A stretch of 64,000 nucleotides of DNA, taken from the NCBI GenBank assembly GCA_916610825.1, contig OU744452.1:6501021-6565020 (forward strand), written 5' to 3'. Of this stretch, positions 56,511-64,000 are shown piece after piece. This DNA is from Haliclystus octoradiatus. Lineage: Eukaryota; Cnidaria; Staurozoa; Stauromedusae; Haliclystidae. A program made the translations under genes and the position numbers. Position 1 is the stretch's first letter. The number at the start of each line of letters is the position of its first letter. Under the pieces are notes generated by a model that saw nothing but the letters and a program-made list of their open reading frames with translations, was not told where the DNA came from and did not search any database.

Positions 56511-59009
56511 TTATAATTAAACAATTGACTAAGCTGACTATCGCTGTATAATACGGAGTATGAACTCTGGAGGAGAACACGAGACACAATACGTATTGAA
56601 ACGATGTAGCATTAATCAATACATCTTAATCATTCCTTTAATAAAAATTTAATTTATTTCACATCAATTGAGTCGATTGAAATGTATAATTTAACGTAGC
56701 TATCTCTACATAGAAAAACTTTATTTTATGTGCTGAAAGGAAACCAGAACACATTAATTATTATGAATTACAAATATTCAGTCAAATTTCGAAATATGAA
56801 ACTATCCATAAAAAATCATTTCAAATCCGATCCGATCCGAAGACCTAAAATATTAACCCGAATCTGACCCGATACGATCAAATCGCGTTCGGTTCGGATT
56901 GATAAATCTTCATTGCAATACAAACAACACTAATGTGGTGTTCACAAAATAACGCCGTCAAGGTGAGGCCGGTCAAACTCGTGGCATCGCATGTAATATA
57001 TTCAATATTAAATTAATTTAGCTTCGACAAGACACATGGTCCACTAATTTCTGTTATTAACATGATCAAACGATATCTTTTGTTAATTAACAATGATTTA
57101 CTGCTTCATATTAAAAAAAATCAGAAAAATTGTTGATAAAAATTTTCCGAATGGCGGATTTGAACTGACGACCCTCATATTGTGATGCCAGAGCATTAAC
57201 CAATGAGCCACTGCCTTACTTATTATTATAGACGCTTTGACTGACGTCATCAACAAACCTACTGCTTCGACAACGTATTATTGAACAAGGCCGACACACG
57301 CGCGTGTAATTGAAAATCAAATTATATATATAATCTGAAAATATTATGATATGATAGTATATGAGCCTATATATTTTTAATCTTTGCAATCTCAGCAAGT
57401 AGGACTGTGATTTTCATGGCAGTCTATCAAAATACTAAGAGTTCGTTGAAAATAAAATTTTAAAAGTAAACAAAAGATATGAAAAGTTGACCTCATAGTG
57501 CTTCTTGTTATCAAATTTTCCAGAATAATAGCATCAACATTCTTTTAAAATGAAATAAAATTCTATAATAAATCGCTATACTAATTCGATATTGATATTA
57601 TGTTACATCTTGTTGTCAATATTTCTACTCGCTATTTATAATACATTACAGATGTCGAATGAAAGAAAAGATGATTATGAATAAATTAATTATTTTGATA
57701 GAAAAACGAAAACAACTCATTTTGCCAGATTCGTGATATGCATTTATTCAGAATTTATTGAAACTGACGCGATGGTTTATAGAGTGGAAATGTTTAGTGC
57801 AGCTTCAAAGATATAAAATACCACAGCCGATGGTAATATTTAAATGCTCATGTTATGATGTCTGACGAAAAGGATAATTTACAATGTAGAAAATGAATCT
57901 ACTTTACCATGCATTTGATCACGATATGAAATGATCATTTTTGTCAGAATTATTTCGAATAAAAGACAATCTTTATTTTATTCTTATCGGGCGTACATTC
58001 TCCTTCGATAAAATATGGTTGTTAACTTATTATTGATTGGTGTATTAACTCAGAGAACCCGCTATTATGTATTTAAATGTTGTTCGGAGATTATGCCGCT
58101 CGTATAGTTTTTATTTGGATCTCATTTGGAAAATGGTAAGTTGTATTTTAATAAATATTGTTTGCTATGATCGATTATTTCATGCAACCTTTTCGCTTTT
58201 TATTTTTGTAACACAAGGTTTGTTACACTCATCCAAACTGTATTAACTATTTAAAAATGTTTTTAAATTATGTTTTTGTGCTTTTAAATTCAAAGCAAAA
58301 TTTTTGAACGCTGAAAATATTATAATTATTATTATTTATCACAAATCATACGCTCAATTCAATTTAACTTTGTTGAATTTGATATACCTGAAAAAATTAA
58401 CTTTATTAAATGTTGATCAACGATAATAACAAGACATCGCTATTTTTATTCTCGAAACTGTAGTAACATACTGTGTGTTATTCGTATAGCAAGTCAACAA
58501 AATGAAATTTTAATTTTAATCGATGCCTATAATTCCTTCGTTAATTATTGAAGCAAAATCTGAAAATAAAAGCCTGCCTGCTCATAACCAAATGATTCAT
58601 ATTTTTATATTCACTAATAAATTATAGAAATACTTTTGTGCAATGCCTTGATTAGTTCTAAACTCTATAATTTTATACTGTAGACAGATAATCTATTCGA
58701 ACTTTGAATATTTTTCGAATTGATCGAACGCCAACGTCATTTTGAAAATTCTTGAAAGTTAATTTGTTTTTATGCCCCGCGATAGATTATTCATTTCAAA
58801 ACAGATTGTTTGCTCAGTGTTCTCACAAATTATATATCAAAATAGCCTTTTTAAAAGTGAAATGTTTTGTATCTCGATTTTGTGAAAAGTAATGAACGGC
58901 ATTTTGTTTCATTTATAAATTAAAGACCTAAAGTCTCTTTAATTTTCATAGCGTTTGTGCAGCGCTATATGTATTGCTGATATCAACACTACATGAAATA
59001 AGTCTACGT
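56511..59009. other. No gene recognised
   Basis: AT-rich. Contains TCCGATCCGATCCGA and GTTCGGTTCGGAT simple blocks near 56826-56900, and the tRNA-like piece at 57150. An ATG followed by GTAAG near 58133 could be a first exon, but nothing supports it. Confidence 0.45.
57150..57222 (-). repeat. tRNA-like sequence (SINE head or pseudo-tRNA)
   Basis: On the minus strand TGGCTCATTGG (A box) and AGTTCAAATCC (B box) are at tRNA spacing. The acceptor and anticodon stems pair poorly, so it is not a working tRNA. Confidence 0.6.
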
Positions 59010-59465
59010 TTCTTTGATTTCAAAACATATTTTGTTTGGCCTATTTATACTGGTAATTCAATGTAATTCAGTATTTCGTATTGTTTTAATTATCATAAAA
59101 CTGATTCATTTTCAAGTTTCACTTGCTCAAACAATTTACACGCAGCTTTTAAATTCAAAGCAAAATATTTTTGTTCTGGGGATTTCAATTTGAATTCGAT
59201 TTGGCTGCCCGCTAGATTATCGACCTATGAAATTTTTCAAAATCTCTGAATTTTTTAATGCAAGGATATCAAATAAATTATCAGATGAAGTATATTATTT
59301 TAAAACAACGTCATAGACCCATACTTTTCATACAACAAATTTGTTACTGTACACGGTTATCTCGACACAAATGTTTGCATAATTTCCCGACAACGGATTA
59401 TCCGTATTATATCGCCAGTAAGACGTACATAAGTCGCGGACAGACACAGAAATATCGAAATATAG
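59010..59465 (+). repeat. Single-arm copy of the 18.5/21.2-kb repeat family
   Basis: GATTTCAAAACATATTTTGT, CCTATGAAATTTTTCAAAAT, TTATCTCGACACAAATGTTT and GACGTACATAAGTCGCGGAC match 20690-21130 and 27340-27790. Confidence 0.75.
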
Positions 59466-59469
59466 AAAT

Positions 59470-59525
59470 ACTAGCAATGAGTGTAGGTCCATAATGGACC
59501 TTGTGTGATAAAACTTTCTGATTAC
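59470..59525 (+). repeat. ACTAGCAATGAGTGTAG repeat, copy 2
   Basis: Contains the palindrome GGTCCATAATGGACC and matches 56456-56510. It directly follows the repeat arm at 59010-59465. Confidence 0.8.
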
Positions 59526-59639
59526 TATATAGCAAAAATAATTGAGCAGTTGTGTTTGACTCTGGAAACATGTGAAATTTAAGTATTTGAATTTAAAATT
59601 GAGTCTACAACATAGACAGACTTTTTAAACAAACTCTGT

Positions 59640-59880
59640 CTTGTCTCCCTTGGCTGTTGCTGGCCAGTACTTGACCATGTTATGCTCTTCAACATGTGGT
59701 GCCCTGGGATTTCCCACAATTAAGGGTGCTACTTCCCCAGAAGAGGGGCTATTTACAGAACTAATTTAAATTTTTCCTGACACCCAACACTGCTTACCTT
59801 GGGCCTGAGCTGTGAAACCTCTATGAGAGCTGTAGCCCCTGCCCCCCTTAGTTTCGCCACTGGTCTTTAGGCTAGAAGTA
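59640..59880. repeat. Probable interspersed repeat
   Basis: A stretch richer in G+C than its surroundings with GCCCCTGCCCCCCTTAG and TTTCGCCACTGGTC at its right side, a style common to DNA transposon ends. No second copy in the window. Confidence 0.35.
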
Positions 59881-60908
59881 GCAACCCTATATCGTATTAA
59901 TGTCTTAGTATATTTTCAATGGTATCTAATGAATGACGATTAACACGATCGCAGAAAACCGTCCGTTTATTTTATAACATGTGATCATGATGAAGATGAT
60001 ATCTGTGTACTGTTATCCCCTGAGCACTCATCAAAATATCCTTTATGGAAGCGGATAATAATTTCAATAGTTTTGCCATAGACAAAAACATCCTTAACAT
60101 GAATTATTTGTGCACCATAATTAATTATCTTCGCCATCAAGTAGATTTAAATGAATTCTGTAATGGTTTTCAGGCCCTGCCTTTTAGTCTTATTTCATGT
60201 CTACCAATTAATGTTTCTGAATAAATGATGATGATAATGATGATTCGAACTCGATGATTTTCAGACCATTGATACTCGATACAACCATTGGATTTGGAAT
60301 CGAGGCCATTTGATTTGCGCTCGAGGCTGTTCTACGGCTGCGCTGCTGAACCGCATGTTTTGATCTTCGCGATCGTGTTAAATCGTATTATGAATGGTAG
60401 TATAAATGAAATTTTTGCTTTATTGAATCCAAGCAATCTGGCTCAAAGATGGATAGTAATTTGGAGATCTCAAATCATCATGGTGCATCAAAGCAGTAAT
60501 GTGCTTTATCGAACATTATTTGGGTATTTTCAATTGGATAATTCCAAGTATTGATTGCTTTCAGTTGCAAGTAATCTGTTCAAGGTAAGACTTCGTGCTG
60601 CCCTTCGTTGTCTGGTTTTTATTGTGACAACTTCATAGGATCCGAATACAGTAGCAAGTCTTGGAGTGTTATTACTTCAAAATTATTTGCAATATATTGA
60701 AAACATTTTTGTGATGATATGTGTCAATAGCATTTGAAGAATAGATCGCGAGAAATCCATAACGATATATTAAATTTTAACAGGTTTCATCATTTTAACA
60801 ACATTTTATATTAAATAATAAATTTTAACAGTTTTCATTATAATAAATCTTAAATTTTAACAGCTTTCATTATATATATTATCGTAACACAAATCATTTT
60901 GAATACTT
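59881..60908. other. No gene recognised
   Basis: An open frame of 88 residues on + (60288-60554) has no known domain. Short ATGATG and CGAGG simple blocks occur near 60225-60340. Confidence 0.4.
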
Positions 60909-61095
60909 TAGGCATAGAAAAAGGCGATGAAAAACTATTCTATTTTTCAATATTGGCAGACTTCAAATTCAAAAGCTCAGTAGACAACCAAGATGATGGT
61001 CTCAAACGAACCATTTGGACAACTAAAAGGCTGTTGCCGTGACCATCATTGACATCAGCAAACTGGATCCAGTCGAGGAAATTCACCACTTTTGC
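60909..61095 (+). pseudogene. Decayed inverted partial copy of the 61469-62034 gene
   Basis: Read on +, this matches the minus-strand exon over its first third: ATATTGGCAG, then TTCAAATT.AAAGCTCAGT, GAACCATTTGGACAA and CATTGACATCA...CTGGATCC are shared. In protein terms ILADFKFKSSV and NEPFGQL match ILAAFKFDSSV and SEPFGQL. At least one frameshift and small deletions break it. The similarity stops after CTGGATCC. Confidence 0.8.
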
Positions 61096-61468
61096 CACCT
61101 TCGTCTGTATGGTGCTCGCGATCTGGTCAAAGTTAACAAACATAGAAAATTATTGTACTTATCATGTGTCAATACAGTGGTTTTTATCTGATGTTGTTTT
61201 ACTAATGTTGGGATGACCGATTGGTGTGGAGCCTAGTAACTCAAATTATGATTGATCACATCAGAGATAGAAAAGATGATGGAAATGCAACACAAATAAT
61301 GACAACTTTGAAGATTGTGCATAGAAATTAAGGATGCAACACCAAGAAATACCCCCTCTGATAATGTGAGTATTGTCTGTTTTCGAGTTGATTAATCTAC
61401 TTGTATATTTCCAAATGAATAGGCCTATATATAGTCTAGAAAAGAGTTACATATACATATACATCTAC

Positions 61469-62034
61469 CTTCCTCGACTCCCATGGTTGTTGTTGTTATC
61501 TCCATGGGTGTTTGGTGGCAATAGATCATGTAGTTTGTTTGTAATTTTGTCTCTTAAGTATTTCTGTATGTCTTCGTAAGTTCGTTGAACTGCTCTGTCC
61601 AGTGTCTGTCGGCGTTGGTTATTTGTTAAATGTACAGTCAGCCCGTTAAATTTCGTCACGTTCGTGTCAATTGCTTTTTGTATGTCGGACAGTAGCAGTT
61701 GCGTCACGTCACTGTTAAACTGTTTTATTTTTTCTGTAATTAGACCCTCTGTGGTAAGGCTGTGCGAGTCCGGTAGTGTCAAGTCTGTTCGTTTTATTGC
61801 CATTGGAGGATCCAGCTGCTGAATCTTGATGTCAATGATTGCGACGGCAATCTCCCAAACAGCAGTTTTTAATTGTCCAAATGGTTCGCTTGGAACCATC
61901 ACTTCGGTTGAGTTTTCTAATACAACTGAGCTGTCAAATTTGAAAGCTGCCAATATCGCTATTATTATTGTTTCCATCACCTTTTTGCTATCCCGTATGC
62001 ATTCGACTAAGTTGATATCGCATGCTGAATTCAT
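61469..62034 (-). CDS. Exon of an unknown protein
   Basis: The exon follows a good acceptor on the minus strand (CCCCTTTTCAAATTGCAG) and ends at a donor (GGAAG/GTAGAT), giving 188 open codons. The first codon after the acceptor is ATG, so it may or may not hold the true start. The sequence has a hydrophobic run (VMETIIIAILAAF), a conserved-looking SEPFGQLKTAVWEIAVAIID, long amphipathic helical stretches rich in Q, D and T, and an Asn/Gly-rich end. I recognise no family. The existence of a diverged copy in which protein-level blocks persist supports a real gene. Other exons were not found. Confidence 0.6.
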
Positions 62035-63146
62035 CTGCAATTTGAAAAGGGGAATTTTTGTTTCAATAATAGCCTATCAATAAATTGCAGCACATAAAAG
62101 TCTTTAATTGAGTGAGACTAATTCCATGTCTATAAATTCAAATGAAAGATAAATGGTTGACTGTCAATATTCAAATTGAAATACTATTAGTAAAGCGTTG
62201 CCTTGGTTTTTATTGTCCATCAATTTTATATACACATGTTTAAATACATTATCAACATTTCAATAAAGATGATACAGAATACGAGATGTTATATCCATTC
62301 AGTGCTATCAACTTACTTTGTTTGATAAATTCAATTTACTTCTGACAATAAATTTGTTGTTTGTTTTTTTTCAGTTGGAAAATTGTGAATTTGAAAAGTG
62401 AAGGTATCTTCTATGTATGACTTTGTTTAGTTCATGAAACACTGGTTCATATTTGCCGCTCATTTCACTGGTTAACTGAGCTGTCAATCATTATAAAATT
62501 CATATTAACGTTTCCATATTTGCTGCATCTTGATTACAAGAACTGGATCTTGTGCTATATTAAATAGTAATGTAAATATATTTATTTCATTTATCTTTAA
62601 AGTGAGAAAAACTATAGTCTACACTTGTTATATGACAGCGCTTTCGAATATTTTTGTTTGCCACTGTGTTGTTCAGTGTGCATATCAATATCATTAGAAG
62701 AGTTTTGTTAAGGTTTCACATATAAATCAGAAAATTATCATTCTTCTCCTGAATTTTCTCTTGATCTGATAGTCTAGTCTTGAATTATCTGATATGGCAG
62801 TGGAAATTCTTGTCTAGGAATCAGGATACAATTTATTCGAAGTTTCAATTCCAGATATATAGTTTTGTAATGATCATTGAAAGATGATAGACATTTTTTA
62901 GCCCAAAACATAAATCTTGAAACAGTTTCAGCTCAAATTCAGAGTTAAATGAACAGTGAACATAAAACTTGATATGAATTTACTTTTTCTGCTTCCCCAA
63001 ATCTTTCAATGGCTATTTTTAATATAGAAATTTCATATTGCTGAGTGTGATGTGAGTTGTTGAATGAGTGTATGAAATTGAAATCAAATTAACATTAAAT
63101 ACCCACTCACTCGACTTTCAAGAAACAGATACTGAATTGTGAACTT
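62035..63146. other. No gene recognised
   Basis: AT-rich. A strong acceptor-like tract (TTGTTTTTTTTCAG) ends at 62374 on +, but no convincing exon follows. Confidence 0.45.
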
Positions 63147-63484
63147 ATATGCCAGACATTATAGTTTGAATGTTTTTGTAGTACAAAACAGAAAACTGAT
63201 AATACCACAAATTACAGGTCAAATTGATTTATGAAAACTGAATCGTATTCATCAGAATGTGTTTTATAGCTTTTAATAGAAAAAAATATATTCTATTTGA
63301 AATGCCTGAAAGTTAATACGCCAGACGTTATATTTTGAATGTTTTTGTAGTACGAAATAGAAAACTGATAATACCACAAATTACAGGTCAAATTGATTTA
63401 TGAAAACTGAATCGTATTCATCAGAATGTGTTTTATAGCTTTTAAAAGAAAAAAATATATTCTATTTGAAATGCCTGAAAGTTA
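63147..63484. repeat. 169-bp tandem duplication
   Basis: Two direct units (63147-63315, 63316-63484), each with GAATGTTTTTGTAGTAC, ATACCACAAATTACAGGTCA and ATATTCTATTTGAAATGCCT. They differ at only a few positions, so the duplication is recent. Confidence 0.93.
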
Positions 63485-64000
63485 CTGAAAATTGAGATCT
63501 TATTTTTGATTTCGGCTGTCTATAATAAAGTGTGCGAATCAGATCCGGTTGTACTTCGGATCAGATTGGGATTGATTTTCAGCTTTCCGGTCGGTTTAAC
63601 CTATTTCTGTTGGAGTAAATCGGATGTCGAGAAACTGTTTATATTGTTTTGCGGTTTTCACTGCTTTGTTCTGGTGACGAATGAATCGAATTAGATAACA
63701 ATCCATTCAAGCTGGATAATTGAAGAACAATGATCTAGCAGAACAAATGTACTTTGTTATCCTTACACCCTTGGATAAAATTGTACAGAAACTTAAGTAA
63801 TTGATTAATTGTTCTGCCTCAAATCAGAATCATGTTTTGCCTTTGTCCAGTGGATGTTAAGATTCTGAAATCTGATCAGAATTACATATCAATCCAATCC
63901 CCTGTCTAGAAATTGCATCCAATCAGTGTATCACCATGAACATAATTGTATTTCAGCAAACGGAGATAATAATGCAGTGACTATTGCAAACAACTATCAA
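63485..64000. other. No gene recognised
   Basis: The open frame 63506-63694 has no known domain. Confidence 0.45.

Noticed and set aside
60288..60554. 88-aa open frame on +
   Set aside because: Repetitive CGAGG-like start, no recognisable domain and no splice support.

Overview
This is an AT-rich animal genome window, with spliced genes, long introns and a dense mix of transposon families. The repeat families (L2/CR1-like and Penelope-like retroelements, BEL/Pao, Ty3/gypsy, Ty1/copia, hAT MITEs, tRNA-derived SINEs) fit an aquatic invertebrate. I cannot name the species.

Host genes. The one clear host gene is a receptor tyrosine kinase on the + strand. Eight exons from 15483 to 39450 encode a transmembrane helix, a complete kinase domain and an acidic C-tail ending in a stop. 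All splice phases join correctly and the kinase motifs are intact. The extracellular exons are not recognisable; a 15-nt microexon at 14644-14658 is a phase-compatible guess. The introns, one of them about 12.3 kb, hold most of the transposons of the middle third. At the right end, a minus-strand exon (61469-62034) of an unknown protein faces a decayed, inverted partial copy of itself (60909-61095).

Layout. 1009-7460: a decayed Ty3/gypsy element on the minus strand, with LTRs, an initiator-Met-tRNA type primer site and a foreign Penelope-like GIY-YIG endonuclease fragment between pol and the 3' LTR. A hAT end abuts its 5' LTR. 7.5-14.6 kb: repeats and unassigned sequence. 14.6-39.5 kb: the kinase gene, with a 687-bp hAT MITE, an inverted-arm element holding a roughly 450-bp perfect (TTA)n tract, two SINE copies, a nuclease-like fragment, a nearly full LINE, a second LINE tail and a 54-bp near-perfect palindrome. 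40.9-44.1 kb: a 5'-truncated Ty1/copia element on the minus strand, ending in an array of CTTGAAATAAG-like repeats. 47.19-48.56 kb: a long inverted-repeat element with a 6-bp target duplication. 50.6-56.5 kb: a satellite of about 180 bp invaded by a young BEL/Pao element. That element carries an in-frame deletion of RNase H and the integrase core, and is followed in tandem by a second, nearly empty derivative. 56.5-64 kb: repeats, the inverted gene pair and a 169-bp tandem duplication.

How it fits together. The transposons do not form a pathway with the host genes; most are nested in or beside the kinase introns. The most unusual parts are the BEL deletion and tandem derivative in satellite DNA, the inverted paralog pair, the nested Penelope fragment, and several sharply bounded inverted-repeat structures.
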